Shown: positions 1 to 5,933, numbered from the stretch's first letter. The stretch: DNA of 7,300 nt from DASSBQ01 sp035250505 (GCA_035250505.1 DATFFC010000101.1:1-7300); one strand, 5' to 3'. Notes: generated from the sequence alone by a model not told the origin. Numbers and translations are program-made.

Positions 1-900
1 GTACCAGTGATGGAAGATGGTCGTTTCCAGCATCACCGGCGCGAACACCGCCGTAAAGCAATAGACCGGCTCGTCGGTGGGGAACGGGTCGTCGGACTCT
101 TTCCAAAATTGGAACCATCGTTTTTGATAGACCAGCTCAAATCTCTCGCCGGTTTTGCGTACCTCATGAAACACGCCGCCGAACTTCATGGATAAGGGGA
201 CGGGAGGAATCCAGTTCAGGAGATACAATAGAACAACCAGGCAGAGCACGCCGAATGCGGGCGCAGCGGCGAATGCCGCCTCCTTCCTGGACCACGCCGG
301 CTTTCCGCGATACAAGAGTTCCACGAGCCGCCACGTCACCAGGCCGCTGAGTATCACACCCATCACGAATATGCCCATGTTCATCCATCCCGTCATCACC
401 GGGAGAAAGAAGGTGAAAAATGAGCAGGTCACCATCGCGTACAGTGCAAGCAAGAGCTGAAGGTTGGACAAGCGATCTCGGATAAATTCATTCCCCACCA
501 GCAACCCCACCAAGAGACAGAAGAACACGGCCGTGCCGGTGAGACTCGCACTCTTCCAATAAAAGACGGCATAGGCGCTGAAGAGGCTCCCCAGCAAGAA
601 CTGAATCGCCATCGGCGCGTAGGGCCTGGCCTGCAGCAACAGCCGGTCCAGACGGGACTCGCTGTGCTCCAAATCTTCGGGACGGACATCGGCCGTGCCC
701 AGCCGACCGGTCAGCACGATCAGGAATCCGAGCAGCGAGAGATACAGGAGCAGAATCAAGTTATCGCGGAGACGATCAATCCTGGACAGCACAATGCTGT
801 TGTAGACGACGCCGGCAAAGAAGAAGAGCGGCGGCAACAGCGGCTTGCCAAGAACCGATTGAAACCGGGGCGATTGCCATAACGCGGAGGGACGCCACAT
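1..900 (-). CDS. DUF2914-family integral membrane protein, 3' end cut by window edge
   Basis: Read on the minus strand from the ATG at 900, the frame stays open for exactly 300 codons to base 1 with no stop, so the C-terminus lies outside the window. An in-frame TGA at 915-913 just upstream makes this ATG the first possible one; no clear Shine-Dalgarno precedes it. The protein shows about seven hydrophobic helices (roughly residues 21-37, 47-66, 97-115, 121-137, 147-167, 173-194, 207-228). A loop after the first helix reads YNSIVLSRIDRLRDN. A soluble tail starts near residue 231 (IPPVPLSMKFGG) and contains EPVYCFTAVFAPV followed by FHHWY. The tail matches what I know of the DUF2914 domain, whose last part (GGR/GYR region) would lie beyond the edge. 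The function of the family is unknown; the domain probably faces the periplasm. An imperfect TTGACA-like box lies at 931-936 without a good -10, so no promoter is called. Confidence 0.85.
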   Translation of the reverse strand, partial: MWRPSALWQSPRFQSVLGKPLLPPLFFFAGVVYNSIVLSRIDRLRDNLILLLYLSLLGFLIVLTGRLGTADVRPEDLEHSESRLDRLLLQARPYAPMAIQFLLGSLFSAYAVFYWKSASLTGTAVFFCLLVGLLVGNEFIRDRLSNLQLLLALYAMVTCSFFTFFLPVMTGWMNMGIFVMGVILSGLVTWRLVELLYRGKPAWSRKEAAFAAAPAFGVLCLVVLLYLLNWIPPVPLSMKFGGVFHEVRKTGERFELVYQKRWFQFWKESDDPFPTDEPVYCFTAVFAPVMLETTIFHHWY

Positions 901-1011
901 GGATGGTAGGGTTCAGGAGAACGAGGAGAATGTCAAATCAAGAGAAGAATGGGGAACACCATCCAGTTGGGCGCAGCGAGATAGGCGTAGTCGCTCTCAC
1001 GCGTACGAATC

Positions 1012-1128
1012 TAGCTGCTGTAGCGACCCGCTGAACGGCTGCAGATCCTCGGAGTCCCGCACTTCGTCTCACAAACATCAATCGGCGATTGATGCTTTGC
1101 GTTACACGGCCTCGATTAGCTGCTGTAG
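1012..1128 (+). repeat. Direct repeat of tagctgctgtag (two copies)
   Basis: The 12-mer tagctgctgtag occurs at 1012-1023 and again at 1117-1128. Similarity extends loosely on both sides: cgaatc or cgat precedes the copies, and a cggctgc block follows at 1036 and 1141. Each copy ends in GTAG. The right copy sits one base before the 13-bp stem of the 94-base element. GTAG next to a stem-loop is a hallmark of REP sequences processed by REP-associated transposases (established knowledge). Assigning these copies to that class is inference, because the left copy has no equally good hairpin after it and no transposase gene is in the window. Confidence 0.5.
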
Positions 1129-1129
1129 T

Positions 1130-1223
1130 GAACGAAAGACCGGCTGCGGCTCCCCCCAGCCCCCATCAGAATGGGGGATTCCGATCTGCCTTCGGCAGTC
1201 GGGCCTCGCTCGGTCTTTCGTTC
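1130..1223. repeat. 94-base branched inverted-repeat element (REP/MITE-like or structured RNA)
   Basis: A perfect 13-bp inverted repeat (gaacgaaagaccg at 1130-1142 and its complement at 1211-1223) closes a 68-base interior. The interior contains two separate hairpins. The first pairs 1160-1166 with 1171-1177 (cccccat/atggggg, loop caga). The second pairs 1181-1190 with 1194-1202 (ccga, bulged t, ctgcc; loop ttc; ggcag, tcgg). The folded form would be a closed stem carrying two arms. There is no T-tract on either side in either direction, so it is unlikely to be a simple terminator. It could be a non-autonomous repeat element, a structured non-coding RNA, or a 3' protective structure for the minus-strand mRNA ending at 1348. 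Confidence 0.6.
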
Positions 1224-1347
1224 GACACACCAGCACATCTCAGCCGCAAGACGCTCAGTCACCAATCACCGATTGTGAGTAACACGGGCGAGCTGCTATC
1301 CGGCACAGCTCTTTCATCCGTGACCAGCTCATACACCAGCAATCTTG

Positions 1348-2454
1348 TCACACGAATGGCGGGAGCGGCGCATACCGCACCGGCAGCCCGAGCAAACGCT
1401 CCAACCAACCTTCCATCATCTCCTCACGAATCGGCGCACGATTGAGGCGCACCTCCAATTGAAAGGCACCGCTGCTGCCCACCACACCGACAATGGCCGC
1501 GGCGTCCTCCCCTTCGGGAAGCAGCTCCTGCGTCTGGAATTCGCACAGCGTGGCGTACAAGCGGCCCTGGGGTTGGATCGCGCTCAGGACTTCCGGCAGC
1601 TCATCAAGCGAACAATGCACCGAACAACGATACGCATAGGTGGCGCCCGGTTGGACCGCCGCGAACTCGGCCAGCGCCTCTTCGGTAAAGCCGGTGAGGT
1701 ACGTTCGGACACCCGCCAATTGTGGACCGAAGGTCGAGGCCAATTTGCTGGCGGGAACCAAAAATTCATAGGCGTCCGAGGAATTGTATTCGAACTGGCA
1801 AGGGCCGAATGCATCCGGCCAGGAGCAGAAGAACGGAGCGGCGGCATCCACCGGTTTCAACACGACGCTTCCCTTTTCAATCCCGGTTTCGACCGGCAGA
1901 TCCAGCGTCGTGATGGCTTCCAAAAACGCGGCGCGGCGTTCTTCGATCCAGTCCTCCCGCCGATCGTCGGCCCGGGTCTCGCCGGGCGCGACGACGTCAT
2001 GGGTGTTGAGACGGACCCGGATGAAGGCATGGGCGTGGCGAAATCCGACCCACAGCATGCTGCTCGGGTGGTGAAACCTCAGGGCCCCTCGCAACCTCCA
2101 TGGATGACTGATGGAACAATAGGTACCGACATCCTGATGCCGCTGGTAGACCGTGTGGTACCCACCGGCCAGCAAAAAGAAATCGCCTTGCCATCGCTCC
2201 CGCACATGGATCAACGTGACGTCTTCGGTTCCCCAGGGATCCAACTGATCGAAATCGTCCGGGGCGGCGACGACCCACTCCTCGACGTAGCAGATGACAT
2301 CCTTGGCGGGATGCGTCGGTTTCAGCCCAAGAGCGGCCAAGCGTTCGCCGACGGCGAGTACCTCGCTGAATTGAAGCTGTGTGCTCGTCTCCCAACGGCG
2401 TTCCCGCATGGTGTGCCCCGTGAGTTTGATCCGAGGGTCCCGGCACCGGATCAC
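1348..2454 (-). CDS. Uncharacterised protein, 368 residues
   Basis: I do not recognise this family. The protein has no hydrophobic segment long enough for a membrane helix and no signal peptide, so it is probably cytoplasmic. It is rich in aromatic residues, His and acidic residues, for example YCSISHPWRLRG and WVGFRHAHAFIRVRL in the middle and CSWPDAFGPCQFEYN further on. The longest start is a GTG at 2454 whose last two bases are the first two of the lipoprotein stop codon (GTGA overlap), which suggests coupled translation with the upstream gene. The 15 extra codons are as G/C-ending as the rest. An ATG at 2409 (MRERRWETS) is a reasonable alternative and would leave a gap of about 40 bases. 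A long plus-strand frame across the same DNA is antisense noise. Confidence 0.75.
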   Translation of the reverse strand: MIRCRDPRIKLTGHTMRERRWETSTQLQFSEVLAVGERLAALGLKPTHPAKDVICYVEEWVVAAPDDFDQLDPWGTEDVTLIHVRERWQGDFFLLAGGYHTVYQRHQDVGTYCSISHPWRLRGALRFHHPSSMLWVGFRHAHAFIRVRLNTHDVVAPGETRADDRREDWIEERRAAFLEAITTLDLPVETGIEKGSVVLKPVDAAAPFFCSWPDAFGPCQFEYNSSDAYEFLVPASKLASTFGPQLAGVRTYLTGFTEEALAEFAAVQPGATYAYRCSVHCSLDELPEVLSAIQPQGRLYATLCEFQTQELLPEGEDAAAIVGVVGSSGAFQLEVRLNRAPIREEMMEGWLERLLGLPVRYAPLPPFV

Positions 2455-3104
2455 CGCACCGATTTGATCGTTCCGTCTTCGATCTTGGTGTCGGTCACGA
2501 ACCGGTCGAAGCCGTCTTTCAGGACCAAGCCGACCATCTTCCGCACATCACTATGCTCGAACCAAAAGACCGTCTGCGTCAGGGCTCCTTCGACGTTGCG
2601 AGTCGTCACACTGCCGTCCTTAAGATTGGAAGCTTTGATGACCATTTTGCATTCGGCGGTGATGACCGTGGAAAAGAATCGGCTCTTTGCATTGGTCGCT
2701 AGTTCCAGCACTTCCCCCGTCACAATGATATCCGCTCCGGATACCGCGACACCCGACTGGACCACTCTGGCATCCCATCCGCGCCGTTGCCAGCCCTGCT
2801 GGCGCAAGGTCTCCGCCATCGTCTCGGCGGCGGTATCCCCCACTTTGCCGCCGGCCACGTTAAAGTAGGTGAAGCCGCCCCCCAAATGGGTCCGATAGCC
2901 GAGTTTGCCGGTGTCGGCCCTCCGGTCTTCGAACGGCTCGATGACGATCTTGACCGGCTCCGCCGCCAGCGCTTGGGCCGGCGGCAACTTGGGCACGACG
3001 TCCAGGGGCACCATTTGACCGCTTCCCGCACAGCCCGCGGTTAGGGCGAATATGACAGGAAAAACGGCTCTGATCAGTCCTCCATACCCTGCTGATAGTC
3101 CCAC
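2451..3104 (-). CDS. Probable YajG-like outer-membrane lipoprotein
   Basis: The N-terminus has one Arg, a hydrophobic stretch AVFPVIFALTAG and a Cys in a lipobox-like LTAGC context (T at -3 is a little unusual), so a lipoprotein is predicted. The mature part starts a beta-like segment VKIVIEPFEDRR. It goes on through GDTAAETMAETLRQQGW and a second half with IIVTGEVLEL and VIKASNLKDGS, and ends KDGFDRFVTDTKI. This order resembles YajG-type lipoproteins; the resemblance is by pattern, not alignment. The start is uncertain. A GTG at 3104 has GGAGG five bases upstream and puts the Cys at residue 25, giving 217 residues. An ATG at 3116 (221 residues) and a TTG at 3137 (228 residues) are open in the same frame but lack a ribosome site. 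It overlaps the next gene by four bases at its 3' end. Confidence 0.75.
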   Translation of the reverse strand: MGLSAGYGGLIRAVFPVIFALTAGCAGSGQMVPLDVVPKLPPAQALAAEPVKIVIEPFEDRRADTGKLGYRTHLGGGFTYFNVAGGKVGDTAAETMAETLRQQGWQRRGWDARVVQSGVAVSGADIIVTGEVLELATNAKSRFFSTVITAECKMVIKASNLKDGSVTTRNVEGALTQTVFWFEHSDVRKMVGLVLKDGFDRFVTDTKIEDGTIKSVR

Positions 3105-3193
3105 GCCCACCTCCATTCCATAAGGTTGAATGCGCAATGAGGAAACGGCCTCAGTCTACCTAACTTGAGGAGGGGCTGACAATTCATAGTCGG

Positions 3194-3772
3194 TCACGGA
3201 GTCACGAGCGGAAGCAGGCTGCGGAAGGTCTCGCGTCCGATGTCAGGAAGGTCGTCTTGACGAGCACCGAATTCGGTGACGGGCACAACCCGGAGGATCT
3301 TCATAAAAGAGCGTTCGGCGATGACGGCCGCGATGCGCGCCTTCCCCTCATGCGAGAGCACCAACGTGTAGCCTTCGCCGCGCTTCCATTCCCAGAAATC
3401 GGGCGCCAGCGACAGTTCCAACTCCGACCCGGCCATCAGGTGAAAGCGGTCGACCAGGTTGCGTTTGTACTGTTTCAGCTGGGGTCCCTCCAGGAGCAAT
3501 GCAAACACGACATGATGCCCCCACCAAAACAACGAGCGAAACGTGAACGTGTTTCCCCCCGCGAAATGCTTCGGGTAATCCAAGTACTGATAAGGGCATT
3601 GCTCCAGGTGTTCCCCTTTCACGAACTGGCAGTTGGCGGGATCGAAATCAGGCGGCGTGAGAAGCGCAGCGCCCGCGACTTCATGCCTTAATCCGTCATG
3701 CACGCGGCCCAGCAGATCTCTGACCTTTCGCATGATCACGGCTTTGGCACGGAAGAATTCGGCGTCTCCCAT
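3194..3772 (-). CDS. Conserved-looking soluble protein of unknown function
   Basis: I do not recognise the family with confidence. The start at 3772 is chosen because a full AGGAGGT lies seven bases upstream, giving a 192-residue protein that begins MGDAEFFRAKAVIMRK. An ATG at 3814 in the same frame would add 14 residues (MKPDQRFSPQEVAL) but has only a GAGG one base away. The protein has an amphipathic N-terminal helix, a central NTFTFRSLFWWGHHVVFALLLEG segment that is too interrupted for a clear membrane helix, and a C-terminal half with charged strands. The strand-like WGHHVVFALLLEGP region faintly recalls DUF1054 proteins, but that is only an impression. The gene is 77 bases after the zinc-ribbon gene, in the same orientation, and is likely co-transcribed with it. 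Confidence 0.7.
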   Translation of the reverse strand: MGDAEFFRAKAVIMRKVRDLLGRVHDGLRHEVAGAALLTPPDFDPANCQFVKGEHLEQCPYQYLDYPKHFAGGNTFTFRSLFWWGHHVVFALLLEGPQLKQYKRNLVDRFHLMAGSELELSLAPDFWEWKRGEGYTLVLSHEGKARIAAVIAERSFMKILRVVPVTEFGARQDDLPDIGRETFRSLLPLVTP

Positions 3773-3779
3773 GAGAGCC

Positions 3780-3786
3780 ACCTCCT
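3780..3786 (-). promoter_or_regulatory. Near-perfect Shine-Dalgarno (aggaggt)
   Basis: On the minus strand aggaggt precedes the ATG at 3772 by seven bases. It is the strongest ribosome site seen in this gene cluster, where most starts have none, and it is the main reason for preferring 3772 over the upstream ATG at 3814. It could instead simply encode the residues Gln-Glu-Val of a longer protein. Confidence 0.5.
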
Positions 3787-3849
3787 GCGGGGAAAATCGT
3801 TGGTCAGGTTTCATGCCTCGAAAGGAAGTGCGCCCTCGACCGCGGGATG

Positions 3850-4221
3850 CTATTTCTGGCGGGACTCACAGGAGGCAATGCGCAGATCGAAGATCCGCCG
3901 GCATTGCCCACAGCGTAGTCCCATGCTGTCCTGGAGCACGTCCATCTCGCGAATGGTCACCGCTCCGGCGTGTTCCACGATGCATCGATTGAGCACCGCC
4001 GCCGGGTCGTCGCGGGCCGGCTGCACCGGGTCGTCCGGCGCATCCATGACGATCGATACCCGGGCGACCACGTGATTGACGCTCACGTGATGCGCCATCC
4101 GGCAGGAACTGCACGTGAAGACGAGCTTGTTCCGATCCTCAAAGCGCTTCAGCGTGACACAAAGCGGATGCACGGCGAAACACTGCTGCACGAAGGCACC
4201 GCTGCGAAACACTTGCGCCAT
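3850..4221 (-). CDS. Small protein with split zinc-ribbon (CxxC...CxxC)
   Basis: This is a 123-residue protein with two Cys knuckles. The first is TCSSC at residues 36-40 (C37, C40) after a short strand LVF; the second is RCGQC at 103-107 (C104, C107) followed by RRIFDLRI. The layout is that of a zinc ribbon whose two halves are separated by about 63 residues containing strand-like VARVSIVMD and a Pro/Asp-rich linker. A C-terminal Cys at residue 118 and others at 14, 21 and 80 are not part of that pattern. Nothing shows catalysis; a role in nucleic-acid binding or protein contacts is possible. The ATG at 4221 has no good ribosome site. A start nearer the first knuckle cannot be excluded, but M42 would delete it. 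It stops 35-77 bases before the next gene, depending on that gene's start. Confidence 0.65.
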   Translation of the reverse strand: MAQVFRSGAFVQQCFAVHPLCVTLKRFEDRNKLVFTCSSCRMAHHVSVNHVVARVSIVMDAPDDPVQPARDDPAAVLNRCIVEHAGAVTIREMDVLQDSMGLRCGQCRRIFDLRIASCESRQK

Positions 4222-4322
4222 GAGAATCTACTGGAGCGCTGCTTACCAGAGAATGGCCAGCGAACCTGGAGCTTCAGTTATACCGCAACAGCGAAGCCGC
4301 CGCCTTGTCGAGGGCGAGAAGG

Positions 4323-4346
4323 GCCGGCAATACCGGCTCTGCCGGT
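4323..4346. repeat. Two mutually exclusive GC-rich hairpins
   Basis: Bases 4323-4327 (gccgg) can pair with 4333-4337 (ccggc; loop caata). Alternatively 4332-4337 (accggc) can pair with 4341-4346 (gccggt; loop tct). Both share the middle arm, so only one can form. They lie just after the stop of the three-helix membrane gene on the minus strand and before the zinc-ribbon gene. No T-run follows on the minus strand, so a terminator is not claimed. They may set the mRNA end or separate two transcription units. Confidence 0.4.
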
Positions 4347-4357
4347 CCATAACCTGA

Positions 4358-4693
4358 CTACAGTTTCGCCAGGGCGAGCATGATTAAGATCCCGGCGGCA
4401 TACGGGACGAGACAGGAATACAGCACGGCTTGCAGGGCGCGGTCATGAGACCCCACACGCGTCCGCTGTTCCTTGTAAACAAACTCATAGGCCAGAACCG
4501 CCAATGTCAAAGTCAAGGCGAAGACACGGCTCGTGCGCGGCCAACTATACAGTCCGCTGACGATAAAGTTTGCAGTGAAGAACCCACCCGACAGGAAAGT
4601 CAAAGGCGCCAAGACGTAGAGGATGCTTTGCGCAAAGGCCCCGTGCCAAGCCGGGCGAGAGGATCGATGTTCGGGACTCGCAAGGACACTCAT
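4358..4693 (-). CDS. Small three-helix membrane protein
   Basis: This is a 111-residue protein beginning MSVLASPEHRSSRPAW at the ATG at 4693. This ATG overlaps the TGA of the upstream zinc-finger gene (ATGA), the usual sign of coupled translation. A longer frame to 4819 exists but lies inside the upstream gene, and its extra 42 residues are a Gly/Pro/Arg-rich out-of-frame product. Three hydrophobic segments are visible: residues about 21-42 (SILYVLAPLTFLSGG then FFTANFIVSGL), about 54-70 (VFALTLTLAVLAYEFVY) and the C-terminal stretch (AVLYSCLVPYAAGILIMLALAKL region). A charged loop YKEQRTRVGSHDR separates the last two. I do not recognise the family; an inner-membrane location is inferred from hydrophobicity. 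Its tight coupling to the zinc-finger protein suggests that the two act together. Confidence 0.75.
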   Translation of the reverse strand: MSVLASPEHRSSRPAWHGAFAQSILYVLAPLTFLSGGFFTANFIVSGLYSWPRTSRVFALTLTLAVLAYEFVYKEQRTRVGSHDRALQAVLYSCLVPYAAGILIMLALAKL

Positions 4694-4977
4694 GACCCGA
4701 CCGCCACGTCGGAAGCCGACTGGGGAACCCGGGCCTTGGCGCGGTCGCCGGCCTCCTGGCAGACCAGACAGACCCGCGGGCGCCGCTTGAGAAATTTCAC
4801 CTTGCCGCTGGCCAGACAACTGTAGTGGACGAACTCATCGCATACCGTGCAACGCGACCACCCGCCCCGCAACAAGGTCTTATCGCGATAGAGACCTTCT
4901 TTGCAGACTTTACACAGGCGGGGCTCGATTCCCAACAACATGGGCTCCCAGTCCCCGCCTGCCTTTCGGATGCTCAT
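4690..4977 (-). CDS. Small zinc-finger protein with PHD/RING-like C4HC3 pattern
   Basis: From the ATG at 4977 the protein has 95 residues and eight metal-ligand candidates: C22, C25, C43, C46, H51, C54, C70 and C73. The spacing C-x2-C-x17-C-x2-C-x4-H-x2-C-x15-C-x2-C fits the cross-brace C4HC3 formula of PHD fingers, and the segment CTVCDEFVHYSCL is very like the core of one. The aromatic residue usually found two places before the last Cys pair is absent (Arg here). The tail is charged and probably disordered. Its role is unknown; protein or nucleic-acid binding is plausible. The frame is open to 5067, but the extra N-terminus looks non-coding and covers a promoter-like sequence. A second candidate start is the ATG at 4941 with GGGAG just before it. 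The stop overlaps the next gene by four bases. Confidence 0.7.
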   Translation of the reverse strand: MSIRKAGGDWEPMLLGIEPRLCKVCKEGLYRDKTLLRGGWSRCTVCDEFVHYSCLASGKVKFLKRRPRVCLVCQEAGDRAKARVPQSASDVAVGS

Positions 4978-4985
4978 AGCGCGGG

Positions 4986-5015
4986 AGTATAGCGAAGCGC
5001 TCCACGGAAATACAA
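4986..5015 (-). promoter_or_regulatory. Candidate promoter giving a nearly leaderless transcript
   Basis: On the minus strand TATACT (4991-4986, five of six consensus bases) is preceded at an 18-base spacing by TTGTAT (5015-5010, weak -35). Transcription would begin about one base before or at the ATG at 4977, so the zinc-finger mRNA would have almost no leader. This supports the short start and argues against the upstream frame to 5067. The -35 is poor, and if the true start is at 4941 the leader would be about 36 bases. Confidence 0.4.
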
Positions 5016-5099
5016 GGCGCGGCAGCGAGGTCGGCATGCCAACGCTTGGCGTTGCGACAGACCACATAGCTTTGGCCCGACAATTTCAGTAGACTCTCA

Positions 5100-5139
5100 T
5101 CCCGAGATCTTCGGGAACAGCATGGCCCAAACCTGGGCC
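5100..5139. repeat. Pair of 6-bp hairpins upstream of the nucleotidyltransferase gene
   Basis: The first hairpin pairs 5100-5105 (tcccga) with 5111-5116 (tcggga), loop gatct. The second pairs 5124-5129 (ggccca) with 5134-5139 (tgggcc), loop aacc. They sit 22 to 62 bases before the ATG at 5162, within the likely leader of the two-gene module. They could be operator sites for an autoregulating protein, an mRNA control element, or the remains of a terminator; no T-run follows either one. A further short palindrome lies at 5040-5054. Confidence 0.4.
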
Positions 5140-5161
5140 TGTCAGCCGCCTGGAATATCGC

Positions 5162-5659
5162 ATGCAGCGCACGCTACAGCTTCTCAACGAACTTGTGGCA
5201 GACGACGTCATAGGCCAATATGCAATCGGCGGCGCGATGGGCGCCACCTTCTATGTCGAGCCCATTCTGACCTTTGATCTGGATATCTTCGTGCTACTCC
5301 CTCAGGCAAGAGGGGGTTTGTTAACACTCGCAGGGCTTTATGATGCCTTGCGCGCGAAAGGATATGTGGAAGAAGAGGAGTGCGTAATCATTGAAGGTGT
5401 GCCGGTACAGTTCCTTCCTGCATATAACGAGCTACTGGAGGAAGCGTTACAGGAAGCGCGAGATACCCTGTACGAAGGCACACCAACGCGCGTGCTGCGA
5501 GCCGAACATCTGGCCGCCATCTGCGTCCAGACAGGCAGGGACAAAGACCGACAGCGAGCACGACTCTTGTACGAACAAGCATCTCTAGATCGTAATTATC
5601 TGGCCGGTATATTGACCCGATATGGTCTTGAAGGAAAATGGAAAGAATGGATCAGTTAA
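5162..5659 (+). CDS. Nucleotidyltransferase-fold protein (toxin-antitoxin/AbiEii-like)
   Basis: This 165-residue protein has the N-terminal signature of the polymerase-beta-type nucleotidyltransferase fold: YAIGGAMGATFY at residues 20-31 (G23, G24), then TFDLDIFVLLP with D39 and D41 as the metal-binding pair. The following strand, VPVQFLPAYN, has Gln where many family members have the third Asp. The rest is helical (LLEEALQEARD, then HLAAICVQTGRDKDRQRARLL). This resembles the small nucleotidyltransferases of AbiEii and related toxin or antitoxin systems, which transfer a nucleotide to RNA or a partner protein. The target here is unknown. The ATG at 5162 has only a weak GGA ribosome site, but upstream sequence does not look coding. 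The gene overlaps the next by up to 22 bases and looks slightly richer in A/T than its neighbours, which hints at transfer. Confidence 0.8.
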   Translation: MQRTLQLLNELVADDVIGQYAIGGAMGATFYVEPILTFDLDIFVLLPQARGGLLTLAGLYDALRAKGYVEEEECVIIEGVPVQFLPAYNELLEEALQEARDTLYEGTPTRVLRAEHLAAICVQTGRDKDRQRARLLYEQASLDRNYLAGILTRYGLEGKWKEWIS

Positions 5660-5829
5660 AGCCAGTAAAGCCAGAAATAGCTCGACTGTTCGCCGCCAAA
5701 GAGCGGCGCCGAGTTCGATTGGCTGCTCGCCCTTTCCCAGAAAAGGTCTGGGCGGTAGTTCAAATGCAGCGCATGGCCGCCCCTATTCTGCGCGCTCGTG
5801 GGAGAAAGGTAAGAGTGTGGAGCATATAG
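5638..5829 (+). CDS. Small basic protein paired with the nucleotidyltransferase
   Basis: This 63-residue protein starts inside the 3' end of the nucleotidyltransferase gene. The ATG at 5638 has AAGG three bases before it; an ATG at 5647 (MDQLKPVKPEIARLF) is equally plausible and looks more like a family start. It is strongly basic and probably all-helical. The pattern IARLFAAKERRRVRLA, then RPFPEKVWAVVQMQRMAAPIL and RARGRKVRVW, matches a short protein type I recall being encoded next to small nucleotidyltransferases (memory, not a search). The overlap implies coupled translation and fixed stoichiometry. It is most likely the partner (antitoxin, or target of modification) in a toxin-antitoxin-like module; which gene would be the toxin cannot be told from sequence. 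Confidence 0.75.
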   Translation: MERMDQLKPVKPEIARLFAAKERRRVRLAARPFPEKVWAVVQMQRMAAPILRARGRKVRVWSI

Positions 5830-5933
5830 AGGCAGGCCTTTCGCTCCTCCGCACACAACTATAGATCCTGAAGTAAACGAAACATCGGTTGCGTTGGCTG
5901 ACGAATGGAAAGCCGGTTTCATCCTTCCCCGGT

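Larger units (their letters stand above)
901..1347. other. 447-base non-coding gap rich in degenerate repeats and hairpins
   Basis: This stretch lies between the stop of the 368-residue unknown gene and the start of the DUF2914 gene, both on the minus strand. Frames that are open across it on the plus strand give Ser/Arg/Pro-rich products with no recognisable pattern and are not called. Several hairpins are present: 1076-1083 with 1087-1094 (8 bp, loop ggc), the large element at 1130-1223, and 1290-1295 with 1306-1311 (6 bp). The segment from about 1080 to 1128 (aatc..cgattg, ttacacgg, gctgctgtag) partly recurs in shorter form at about 1264-1299 (aatc..cgattg, taacacgg, gctgctat), suggesting decayed repeat copies. 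No hairpin is followed by a T-run convincing enough to call an intrinsic terminator. Confidence 0.6.

Noticed and set aside
429..689. Minus-strand frame of 86 codons with Trp/Cys-rich product
   Set aside because: It is an out-of-frame shadow of the DUF2914 membrane gene, whose own frame is open from 900 to base 1.
933..1001. Short minus-strand peptide ending DYAYLAAPNWMVFPILLLI before a TGA
   Set aside because: It looks like the tail of a membrane protein, but a TAG lies just upstream and no start is available. It could be a gene remnant; the evidence is too thin to call.
1130..1223. Intrinsic terminator for the minus-strand operon
   Set aside because: The structure is not followed by a T-run on the minus strand (or on the plus strand), and it is branched rather than a simple stem-loop.
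1345..2868. Plus-strand frame open for 507 codons
   Set aside because: It lies antisense to two better minus-strand genes that share a GTGA overlap, its product has no recognisable pattern, and long antisense frames are common in GC-rich coding DNA.
4694..4819. 42-residue N-terminal extension of the three-helix membrane protein
   Set aside because: It lies wholly within the zinc-finger gene in another frame; the ATG at 4693 in an ATGA overlap is the better start.
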